Positions 46,801 to 57,473 of a DNA stretch of 64,000 nt are shown one piece after another. Below the pieces are notes generated by a model, which ran no database searches, was not told where the DNA came from, and saw only the letters and a list, made by a program, of their open reading frames with translations. The position numbers and the translations under genes were made by a program. Origin of the DNA: Whalleya microplaca (lineage: Eukaryota > Ascomycota > Sordariomycetes > Xylariales > Xylariaceae); NCBI GenBank assembly GCA_022497155.1, contig MU385716.1, forward strand, positions 558,001 through 622,000, given 5' to 3'. The first letter of the stretch is position 1. Each line of letters opens with the position of its first letter.

Positions 46801-49666
46801 ATGGCAAACAGCACGGAGTCCAGTTACCTCAACTTTAAAGACCTGTCGTTGTCGCATTCGCAGCCCAGACAGGAGAAAGGCCAACCTCTAGTGGAAGCTT
46901 CCGTCTCCGAACTTCCTTCCCACGACCAACCCATACCGACAATATCTAAATTTCTCAGGGCCAAGGGGCGTGAGTGGGGGGTCATCCGAGCCCAACCGGG
47001 ACCCCTCCGACTTCTCGACCTTCCAGTCGATATATTGAGGCTGATCGTGAAGGAGGTAAGCTATTTAGTAGACATACCTCAACGAATAGGTTGTGGGGGC
47101 TGTATTGACATATGTGCTGCACAGGTAATTCACACAAACGATCTGACCTCGCTAGCCTTGTCGAATTCTACGCTTTATTACCTTGCCATACCACATATAT
47201 ACGCTCGCTTCGATATTGTTTGGCCGGACGTTTCGAGTCCGCCGTCAGATGGCAAGGGTGTCGATGCACTTACGTATGGGCTGGCGACTTTGTGTCTAGG
47301 CAGTAAGTTCTCCCAGAGAACAAGATGGCTACGAGGCATCGGGCTGGGAGGCGTGAGGAAGTCACCCGAGAGGCTTGCCGACAATCAATATGCAAAATAT
47401 ACACGGAAGTTCTCGATCGGAAACGGACCACGGGACTGGACATCCGAGTACATGGTTACCAAGGAGACTGGAAAGATGCTAGGCACGCTGGTGGCGTTGG
47501 CCGTTGCTAAAATGGTCAACCTGGAGACTTTTGTGTGGGACATGCCAACTGGGGTTCTGTCCGATGTCTTTATGGCTCTCGCATCTCTCCAAGATCATTA
47601 TCCCGACGGTGAACATAAATTGGAGAAGGTATGGATACGCTGGCACGAGCACGACAGTGATTCAGACGCTTCCTCGGCGGTGTCTAGTCCGATACAGCCT
47701 CTTCCACCGGCTCCTCCTCTGCCACCTCTAGCTTCTCTGCCTATCAGTTCTGTTGGCAGCACCTTACCTTCTGATTTTTACCCGTCTATGACACAGCCGA
47801 TCCGGTACTCCGAAAGCCATGTCGAGTATCCAACGTTCAGTATTTTACCCACCTTGAAAAGCCTGACGGTTTTGGACATCGATGAACCCGCCTATTTAGA
47901 CGAGATGTCGGTGCTGATCGAGCGGTCATACAAGACTTTGCGAGAGCTCCGAGTCGGAATTTCGCAGAAAGCTCAGTCTGCTGAATTTGCGCAGGCACTT
48001 GATGGATCCCACTTACAACAAGTGGACCACAATGCTCAGTGGCCTGGCGAAAGTCGAATCGGTATACCAAGATTAGGGGGAGTCCTAGGAGTATTGGTCG
48101 GCAGGATATATGACATACGGAGGGGTTCTGCGACGAAGGGCAAAACTAAGCAACCGCCCCGGTCATCGTTGAACGATATGCAAGGTTCTAGTTCATTAGA
48201 CTCTGGCACCGTGGCTTTGGATGGTGCATTGCTAAATGAACCACGCCCTCAGGGCCAGACTACTTCTGACCAGGGGTCGGGAACCAAGCAGAATACCAAT
48301 GCAGCCAGCGAGCATAGGAAACGCCTCGATGGAAAGCTTCAACTAAGGACGCTGGAGCTTGAAAGGGTGTCACTTTCTATTCAGGTCTGCAGAGAGGCTA
48401 TAGATTGGAGTGTTCTAACCAGCTTAACCATTTTAGACTGTGCACATCACGAAGCTTTATGGAGAATGCTGAAAAGGGCATTCCAACCCATAACTCCCAC
48501 CCATGGCTCCTCTGCCGGCACACCCACCCAATATCACTTGGCTCTGAAGCACATACATACGGATATTACTGCGAATGCTCTCATCAATCTCATCAGAGAG
48601 ACCTTGCCACCAAATTCTTTGGAGGTGCTTTTCTTGCAAGACCGGCGGCGTGCAGGAATCCCGGAGGTGACCATCGATCACATATTCAAAAGCGCCATAA
48701 AGCGCCATCGGTCAAGTCTCAAGAAGATTCTTCTGGATAGCTCGGATAAATCAGGCGAAGGTCGCCGTTGGGCAAGTTGGGTGCTTACCAGTGAGATGGT
48801 CTCTTACAGTAAGTAGCATTCGGGTTATCTATTTCCCCCTTTTGGCTTGTGTCAGGAGCAAGAATACCCTAGGATTGGGGTAATCCGGGCGTTCAAAACT
48901 CCTGAGACAAGTCTTAGAGAGTTCCCGCCGATTTGCCAACCTATGTAGAAAGAGAGGATACTGACTCCGAATGTTGCAGTCACTAGCGGGCGGATGCCAA
49001 ATTTACGAGAACTTGCTGCGGCATTCGACTACAAGGACTGGGTAAGTAGAAGGGTTGATGGTTGCAACAAATCAAGCAGAAGCTTCGCAAGCATGCTAAC
49101 AACATCTGTCTCGGCAGCATCCATTTCTCCAGCGACTACCGAATATACAGCAGCTTCGTTCTCTACACATCCCTCACATGCTGGAGCACCTCATTCGAGC
49201 CTTTGAACCGAAAGAACTTGCACTCCAGATTGTGGACATCATCACGCTTCGACCGGAAATACAAGTTTGTTACGTGGGCATAGGGAGAAAATGCTTCGAG
49301 ATATTAGAGGCTCGAGCAAATGACAACTACGACGGCGCCTCGGAGGTCAGGGTCAACGGACATCACCACCAAAATGATGCCATCGACCTGAACGACGACG
49401 ACGAGGATGGTGTTGGTGGTGTCGGTGGTGGTGGTGGTGGCGGAGATGCCGACGAGGAGACGGAGGTAGACGATGATATGAACGATGACGACACCAACGG
49501 GAACTCGACCGAGGATGGTTTCACCGAGGTATCTGACGACATGGAGTCCGACACAGACTCCTTCCAAGGTGACCTTCTCGGGTCGGCAATGCGGTTCCGC
49601 CTACGTGAGATCTTGTTCTATGATGACAAGGTCGCGATTTTCAAGGCGAGGCACGGCAAGCTGTAA
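46801..49666 (+). CDS. F-box protein with LRR-like region and acidic C-terminal stretch
   Basis: Four exons: 46801-47055, 47125-48808, 48980-49041 and 49118-49666, 849 aa. The ATG at 46801 (CACGATGG) is preferred; the frame reaches a GTG at 46705 that is unlikely. The F-box-like segment is LRLLDLPVDILRLIVKEVIHTNDLTSLALSN, restored only when the 69-nt intron 47056-47124 (GTAAGC to CACAG, length 3n, no stop) is removed. Leucine-rich elements follow (KMVNLETFVWDMP, LPTLKSLTVLDID, LRTLELERVSL, MPNLRELAAAFD, LPNIQQLRSLHIPHMLEHL). A Pro-rich insert (PPAPPLPPL) and an acidic Asp/Gly run (residues about 740-810) interrupt. The C-terminus LREILFYDDKVAIFKARHG looks conserved. F-box proteins bind Skp1 and select substrates for SCF ubiquitin ligases; the target is unknown. 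Confidence 0.85.
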
Positions 49667-50985
49667 AAATGATGACAGGCGTTGGTTACAGGCGCTGATT
49701 GCAGGCGCTGATGTGATGACAGGAGCGTGGAAGTGCTCGACAGTTCAGCTCAGCTGGGTTGTAGCTAATTTGTGGATCAATCATCTAGAGCCGGTGCCCA
49801 TCAGTCGGTGCCATGATTTATTGATTTGAACTTATTAAGTTAGGTATCCAACGCACCGACTGGGTGGAGACCCAATGGGCGGAATATGCATTCAAAGGCA
49901 CGACACTGGCGAGGGCTAGCAGGGCGTGCCCAATATTTCCTGCATTTCAACCCGTGTCGATATTGACAACAAAGTGCATGTTATGCAAGGAGAGAGCTTC
50001 ATAGCTCACTGATCGCCGTTGAAGAAACGCCACTGTTGAGCTGTACGAAGTAGTCAGGGTAGTGTCCCGCTAAAAGCAGCCAGGGGTGGTGTTCAATACC
50101 GACATGTACTTGCCGTACATACATGAGGTAGCGTACGTACATCCATACATGTACATCCAATCCATACATGCGTACACGCAAGTACATGGAGACGAATCGC
50201 CGTTTCGGGTTTGTACAGTTTGCCAAGGGAAATCGTAGACTGTGTTTACCCGTCTAATGCAGGAACTCGAAGCGTGCCACGACCAGCCCACGGCCACCGA
50301 CTCGCGGTCGCCTTCACAGTTCGTCGTCGCTCGCCTGAACTGTCCAACTCTCTCCCAGATGTCCTTCACCGTACCTTACCCAGCAACCCAGCCAGCCCAA
50401 GCATATTTCCAGCTAAGTCCCAGCACCTTGTACGTGCCTAGTTAGGCACATGGGCCTAATCATATTTGCCTTACCGCCATCTCACCACGGTCAAATCCTT
50501 TCAGCCCTTTCACTCGGACCCATTCACAGCGATACATTTTGTGATCAGATTTTTTTTCCATGTCCATGCCGCTGTCCGTCAGAAAACCGCATTTAGTACA
50601 TTGTATATGTATGTCTCACTCTCACCGATAGTTGGTGCGCTCTTTTCCTCTATTCCAGAAGCGGAAAGGCTTGTTGCAGAAAGAAGATGCACCCTACCAA
50701 CGAACTTTCCGCCTCTTCGTTAAGTACGGACAACCGCCCTCCAGGCTACCCTCGTAACTATTTCGCCTTTTCAGTTTAAAAACTTGTCGGGGTCGATCAG
50801 GAGGGTCTAATTCTTCTTTCATTTTGCCATTTTGACTACAATTGCGTTTGTTGTGGTGACTTGTTCAAATTTTAACCCATCTGATCTGGCGGAGTTTGGG
50901 TTTCGCCTCTTACATATACAACTTATAACCGTCCCATCCCGCCTTTGTTTCCCACCTGCCCAACTGCCCACCGGTATATGACTTC
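49667..50985. other. intergenic region between the two F-box-like genes
   Basis: A 1.3-kb spacer. The part at 50090-50190 has repeated GTACAT/CATACATG words. The part just before 50985 is pyrimidine-rich, as in fungal promoters. No gene supported. Confidence 0.5.
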
Positions 50986-52452
50986 ATGGACAAGCTTCCG
51001 GTCGAGCTCCTCAGGCTCATCTACTCCTACTGTGATCCCAAGTCGGTCCGCGGCCTTCGAGAGCAGACTCGGACCCTGGCAGACGTGGGCTACGAATACT
51101 TGCTATCCTCGAGCTTCACGGCCGTCAGCTGGAGACACGACATCGATCGCCTCCATTGCATCGCCCTCCACGAACGATTGAGAGGAAGCATCACGTCCAT
51201 CTGTATATTCCTCGGGGAACTCTCGTTCTACGATGCTTTCACTACTTCATGGTAAGCTGCCGTCAGCATTCCGAAATGCTATTCTAGATCTCCATAGGCG
51301 TGTCATGTACTTGTGGATATATATCAATGTTGTGTGATGAATTTACCCGGCATGATGGACGCATTCAGCTATTAGAGCCATGGATATTGGAGATGTCTTT
51401 GCTCACGTAAATTCTGCAGGTTTCAACATTTCATAACGCCCCCGGAGGAACGCAGTGATCTTCTTGCTACGGCTAGAAGGGAATTCGACAGAATCGCCGA
51501 GGGATCGAAGAAGGTTGGACCATTGCATCTAAAATCTGATGACCTCAGGGAGGCCTGCTCCGCTCTTCCGAATCTCCAGGACTTCGAGGTCACGTTCACG
51601 CAATGCCCGCTAGATAACGACGTCTTAAAGGATGTCTTTGACTACCCTAACTGCAGGAAGTTAGATCGACCTCAGACATATAGCAACTTGGACGCTATAA
51701 TTTTTGCATTGCACGGTGTCCCCTTGAGATCTTTCAAGGCTGATCGGTTTCCGCTCGAAGTATTCCGCTTGCAGGCTCACCGCAACCATTGGTTTACCCA
51801 CGCACAGTCATTCGAGAGCTTGTCTACCCTCAACCTGACCTTGGATCCTTCGGGTCTCCAGGGTCCAAGTTCAGCTTTCAGGGCCGTCAATGGACTTGGT
51901 CGCTTCCTGCAGCTAGCGAAGAACCTTAGCCATCTCAAGTTGGCTTTTCACCCCTACTCGAGCGAGAATTCGAAGTTCGCCCTGTCCTTCCGAGAGCTGC
52001 TGTACAACTTCACCTACACGCAGCTCACCGACTTGATACTCGAGGGAGTTTCGTGCGAGGAGGACGATCTCAAGGATTTCCTTGCGCGACATGGTACAAC
52101 CTTAGTCCGGCTCCGCCTGGGTGGTCGTGGATTGGCTAAGCCGTTCGAGGTTTCGCTAGGAGGGATTCACTTGTACGAGGGGACATTCAAGTCGCTATTC
52201 ACAGGGCTTCGTACGAAGTTGCCCAAGCTGGAGCGCTTACATCTCGAAGGCATATTCGAGTGTGAGCACCACGACCTTCCATCCCACGAGGCGTACAACT
52301 TCTACCCCCTGACGAGCGAGAACTGGGAGGGTGTTCCTCGTCCCAGCTGGGTACGGAGCTCGCGGAAGACTATCAACTGTCTCCCCTTTGAGCAGTATGT
52401 CCTCTCCGGAGGGCCCTACCCCGGAAACTCTTTGACACAGCAGAACTATTGA
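50986..52452 (+). CDS. F-box-like/LRR-like hypothetical protein
   Basis: Two exons, 50986-51251 and 51420-52452, give 432 aa (TG/GTAAGC donor, TCTGCAG acceptor, phase 2). The N-terminus MDKLPVELLRLIYSYCDPKSVRGLR is a typical fungal F-box start. The body has irregular leucine-rich elements (LPNLQDFEVTF, FESLSTLNLTLDP, AKNLSHLKLAF, TQLTDLILEGVSCEEDDLKDFLARHGTTLVRLRLGG, LPKLERLHLEGIFE). That layout is common in large lineage-specific F-box families of filamentous fungi, whose targets are mostly unknown. The C-terminus is Trp/Pro-rich (SWVRSSRKTINCLPFEQYVL). It follows another F-box-like gene in the same direction, but sequence similarity between the two is low by eye. Confidence 0.82.
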
Positions 52453-53487
52453 GGGATTGGGAATTGCGCACAGGCTTCTAAGATTACGACTTAAGGGAAT
52501 TTGCGATACCAATCATTATGAGAAACGTCTTCGATCATTGTATCACCATGAAATTCTTGCATCACCAGGCGAGCGGACGGGCATCGGCGTTGACGGAGCA
52601 GTATCATGCTGCAGTAGCACGCTACCTGACTACGGACCGGCGCGTCACGACATATTACGAAACTATTCTTCTTCTTCTTTTCCTCTTCTTTCTCCTCTTC
52701 ATCATGAGAAACGCGTATACTACTATAGACAAATCGCACTGGTCTAGGTGTTGCGGTACGGCGTTTGTTTGATTCGTTTCACTTTGGCAAGGAGCAGCGC
52801 ATTCTATGTTTGTTTTTTATGGCCTTGTATGGGAAAAAATCTGCACGATTTAAAGGGGTCCACGGGCAAAAAAAAAAAATAAGTGACCTCTGTATTGGAT
52901 ATTTGACTTACTGGCTGGTTATCAGTTGATATTAAGACTTTGGAGATGATTTACGGAGGAGAATAAAAAGGATAGCACAGATTGTTATTGCATCTCTAGA
53001 ATGGAAATCCCAACCAAATTGGATATATAGATTTCACGTTATGTGGTTTGTCTTCCCCTGACTGTGACTCACCTCTTCGCTGCTGCCTGCCTGACTCGTA
53101 TCGAGGATGACTGACTAGTAGTGATGGTGGAGCTTTGAGAACCAACTGTGGTTTTCTATTACTGATAGATATCTTGTTCGGGAATTTACGAGTAATACCA
53201 TAATCGCGGTAGAGTTGGCCAATGTTCTTTCACGCCCCTTACGTACATCTAGGGGCGGGATCAAAGATGGGTAAACCCCACATTGTGTCGATATAGTGTT
53301 TGGGCTCCTTGAACTATAGTCATTACTAACGCCGGTCTATTGAAATACGACTGAAAGAAATTTTTGGGAGAAATTTTAGGAAGTCTAAGGGGCCATTGAG
53401 TTTCCTAGTTTCTCTAGACAATATTAGACTTCCAGGGGCATGGTTCTCATTTAGTAGTAGAGACCATAGCAGAAGCAAAGGATATCA
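52453..53487. other. intergenic, no gene seen
   Basis: A 1.0-kb spacer with a CTT-rich pyrimidine tract near 52670-52700 and a poly-A run near 52870. No supported gene. Confidence 0.5.
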
Positions 53488-53823
53488 ATGATAGTTAATA
53501 GTGCCTTGGTATGTAGACGGGAAACCAGATAACCTATATAGTAAAGCCGCCGTCGCTAGGACAACGCAACGCTTGTGTCGTGGACGACTGACGATTTCCA
53601 AGTTGAGACATTTGGGGGTCCGGAATCCTCGGTCGCGTCGGAACTTTTCTTGCGCATCCGTCTACTGTCTGGTGACGATTGGGTGGTCCTCGTAGGATTC
53701 GGGACTGCGGATGATCAGGGCCCAGAAGCACTCAACATCACTAATATCCATGTAGAACTGGCGCTTACTGTAGCGGCATATAATGCAGCGTTGACAGTGC
53801 AGGCAAGGACGTTGACAGCCTGA
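53488..53823 (+). CDS. tentative small spliced protein, 94 aa
   Basis: I do not recognise a family. A 21-nt first exon (53488-53508, MIVNSAL) joins in phase 0 to 53560-53823 through a 51-nt intron with a GTATGT donor, a TAACC branch-like site and a CGCTAG acceptor. The joined protein continues DNATLVSWTTDDFQVETFGG, then LFLRIRLLSGDDWVVLVGFG, a balanced globular-looking composition, and ends LTVQARTLTA. In-frame stops lie upstream of both exons. It could also be a 3' remnant of a longer gene. It ends about 140 bp before a MITE, whose insertion may have shaped this locus. Confidence 0.4.
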
Positions 53824-53970
53824 CAGGCGGCACACTACAAACGGGCGAAATGTCAGCTGATGAGGCCGTTTGAAGGCTTCAGCCGGCTTTAATGTCGGTG
53901 AGGGATGGTTCTATAATAGTATATGAAATTAATCTTGGGACTTGTGGCTTGTGTGGAAGGTGAAAAGGTC

Positions 53971-54528
53971 CGCCCCACCTACAATTCCCTTCATGATTTC
54001 CTAGAATTCCCTTGTCTCCAGAGCCTCTAAATTAGTATCTACCTAGCGTATGTATATATATGTAGATAAGATGTTGACGATATACGCGCTAAAGGTACCT
54101 GTCGCGTATTTTTGTGCCGCGTATTTTTGTGCCGCGTATTTTTGTGCCGCGTATTTTTGTGCCGCATATAGTATTTCTTTATATATATTTAGGTATTCGG
54201 TTTTTTCTAAATAGCGTAAGCTTAAATAGCTATTAAGCTATAATATCGAAAAGAGGCTACTTATTTGCCTTAAAATTGTATACAAATAGCTTTAAAAATA
54301 TTAGATAGGTATGTAGTGTTTAAAAGGGTTATAATAAGATATAAAATAGCTACATAACTCGATTTCTACAGATCGTGGTTCGGTATATTAGATTTACACG
54401 GATCAATACGGCTGGACATTAATCTCCGTACTAGTCTAGCTGGGCATTTATGTCAGCGTATGACAGCCCTGTACTTAAGTGGGTAAAGGGAATTCTAGGA
54501 AATCATGAAGGGAATTCTAGGTGGGGCG
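53971..54528. mobile_element. 558-bp MITE with 43-bp TIRs and 8-bp target duplication
   Basis: The left end 53971-54013 and the right end 54486-54528 are inverted repeats identical at 42 of 43 positions, beginning CGCCCCACCTA. The 8-bp sequence AAAAGGTC flanks both ends directly (53963-53970 and 54529-54536), a clean target-site duplication. The interior is strongly A+T-rich, codes for nothing and holds a 15-bp tandem repeat. An 8-bp duplication with short TIRs is typical of hAT-type elements, although the CGCCCC terminus is not the usual CAGGG. The autonomous partner is not in the window. Each TIR itself contains two direct copies of an AATTCCCTT word. Confidence 0.85.
54104..54163 (+). repeat. 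15-bp tandem repeat, four exact copies, inside the MITE
   Basis: Four exact copies of GCGTATTTTTGTGCC in tandem, followed by a diverged GCATATAG. It is inside the left half of the MITE. Confidence 0.95.
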
Positions 54529-54536
54529 AAAAGGTC

Positions 54537-57473
54537 GATATAACATCGTCCTCTAATTTCGATTCTTGTTTCTGCTTCCACTTCCAAGATTTAATTAATG
54601 GGTCTGCCATCTAAGCCCCAGGAGCGCGGAACCCAGAGATGGCCAACACTATGCCGCTAGGGTAGCCTTGCTTAAAGTCGGAGAGATTTTCTCCAACGGT
54701 TTGGACGGAGGTGGGACCTGAACCATTTCCCCGTTCCTGTCAGCCTGTGTCTGCCATTAATAGTTTCCACCACGCATTACATATAGGACCCGTCAGACCC
54801 GTCAGACATGCACTGGCTGCCTCGTGTATACTGCCTACGTGTAAGTCAACTCAACCGGCGCCGCCGCCAGCAAGAAGCACGGGAGGGGTGATGCTTGAGC
54901 GAGAGTTGCTCAGGGTCTGATTGATTGAATGATTGCTCAGCCATAAGCACATTAAAATCCTCCTGACCGACATATCAACAGAACCCCCAAATCTGCGGTC
55001 AGACACAAATTGGGGTTCTAGAGGGGTTGAGATAGGTAAAAGATAGACGCGATTGCTTATCAGCGTACCATGTAGTACCACGTAGTGCCACCAAATAGAT
55101 TAGTTGTGTTCACTTCGAGTTTGAGCTCTGCAGCGAGGTTCCTGGAAATGGCCGCCGACCATTGTTGATATCTGGACGGTTCACAATTAAATAGCCGGTG
55201 ATGTCGATCTGCGCGTGAGTGCGAAATGGCGAAAGGCAGGCAAGTCAGTCAGTCTGCCGTCTTCACAACAATCCTGTCAGCCCGGCAGCCTGTCACTCAG
55301 CCAAGCTCGTGTTAGCCTGGAGGAATCCGGCTTTTGTTGATAGAGGAAGAGGTCATTCCAAGGTAATGACTATCGATAATCGCACCTGATTGACGATAGA
55401 CCCGATCAATGTCGTACTTCTCATTCAACAGGATTCACCCGTGATCAGTGCGCTGCTGCAAGTATCCATGTGTCAGGGGGACCCAGAGGGCTTGGCAGGA
55501 ACATCTGCTTGTCTGCTTTCACGAATTCGGATACCCTGATACCCAAATTCCTATCTAACTCTGGCCATGCAGCGCACAGGGCTATCGGGCGTTACCGTGT
55601 ACATACGTAGTATATTCTATCCAAGTAAGTCTGACGACATAAAATGTGCGCTTTACACAAGCGCAAGAGAAGCAAAGCGAGGGCTGTAGATAGTACAGAA
55701 CAGCCCAACAAGCTTGTTCATCGTGCAGATACCTATGGTTATGTTAGACTCAGGATAGAGTACGGCATGGGCAGATGAGGGCAGATGAGGGGAGCAGCGC
55801 ACAGATCTTACTACCCCAGGATGGGTGCCAGTGTGCCTTTGTCCTAAGACTACCTGATACTACGTAAAGGGACGCATGATTTATTAACCCCTTTACCTAA
55901 GGTATGGTATGTAACAACAAACAAATGCCTGGCTATGCGAAGGGTCGTACATCGTAGAGGAAAGGGGAGCCGAATTAGCAAGCAAGACATACATATCTAC
56001 TAACTACAAAAGAGCAGACGACACAGTCCTTAATATACGTTATTTCAGAGAAGCCACAATCCAACCTCAGGCGATGATGGCAGCCACTTGTAGTTCACGA
56101 GGCAGGTACTCCATGTATGTAGCTAGGCAGGTAGGCAGGCACCTGGGCAGTGGACAGGGTTGGCTTGCCGATCGTCTCGATCTGAGTGCCTCCACCGTTA
56201 ACAACGAGTCCTCATTGGCCTCGGCCGAGGAGGATCAATAATATCTCGCCCAAAGTCAAGATCCTTTTACTTTCTTTTTTATATTGTACATGTTATTAGT
56301 TAACACTGCTGAATACTAGCTTCATAAGATTGGACGGTCTGAGACTTAATCCTTTTTTTTAGACGGGACATCATTGAGTTTTGTCGACTTTGTAAACTGT
56401 ATACAGTAGGTACTTCGTATTCTATTCCACTTTCTTGTTTAAATACATACTATGGAAATAGTTTAGGCTCGTTCGTGTCTTCCCAACTAGTATGACTAGT
56501 ATCTACTACTATAAGTGTCTATTAGTAAAGCATAAAATACGCATGTATTCGCAACCTCTGTTGTGTCAACGATTGTATCACTTCCGCCCGCTCCTGCTTG
56601 GCCTTGGCCTCCACCTCTTCGGTCCCATCTAGGTTGCTACTATGCTTGTATGTACATACGTGTAGGCTATCTATTTCATACGCTTGGGTACATACCCGAG
56701 ATGATGTACATGAATCCAAGGGCCACGGGCAACGGGCACGCTACGATTGTGCCCGTTCCTGAATTTAAATCATATAATATAAAAGCGACGACTACAGAAA
56801 GTTGGCTTACATACAACATACCTACACCAGATAGTACTGTGTAAGGTAGTATGTATGTACCTTGGCAGGCTAAGAGTACCTACATACATACATACATCCA
56901 CATCCCCTCCCCCCCATCGCTGCCGAGTTGTCCCCTCCAAAAACGGAAAAGGCAAGTTCTACCCCTGGTTTGTCTTGGCTCCCAGGCTGCTTGGCTCAGG
57001 CGTTGGGGCCATCCCTCCACTCAAACACGCAACCGGCTGCATTGCACCTGCAGGCTGCCCAGTCAAAACGTCACTTTGCCTGCAGCCACTAACACCACCA
57101 TCTTCGCCCTAGCCCTTCTCGCTCATCTGCCCATCTAGTCAGTCCATCCCACGCTATCCAGCCTAGAACTCTCCAACAGAAAGCCTTCCTCGCCCTCGCC
57201 CTCGCCCTCGCCCGGCCGTCAGGAAGTCTACTTCCCCTCCCCCAAGTCTCGTCGACTCAAAAAACAAATCAGAATCCCTAGCTGTGCACTGGCTCAATGC
57301 CTCGATGGCATGACCAACCGCCTTTGTATTACTGACCCGCCCATTCTTGATACATACGGACGAACGAACGGACGAAGACCCATCCCTTTGTCCCTTTGGG
57401 ATGCAAATCGTGCCTCGGAAGTCAACCATCGGCGGTTCTCTCTCAACCAGGCTTCTGGTTGGGTCTTGCAGCC
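54537..57473. other. intergenic region of 2.9 kb
   Basis: No supported gene. The part close to 57474 is pyrimidine-rich with a (CCCTCG)n run at 57190-57213, probably the promoter and leader of the SYLF gene. CATACATA and TACATACATG words recur near 56650-56900. Short open frames on both strands overlap and lack motifs. Confidence 0.5.
57190..57213 (+). repeat. (CCCTCG)n hexamer repeat in the SYLF gene leader
   Basis: About four tandem copies of CGCCCT in the pyrimidine-rich stretch about 260 bp before the SYLF start codon. Confidence 0.8.
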
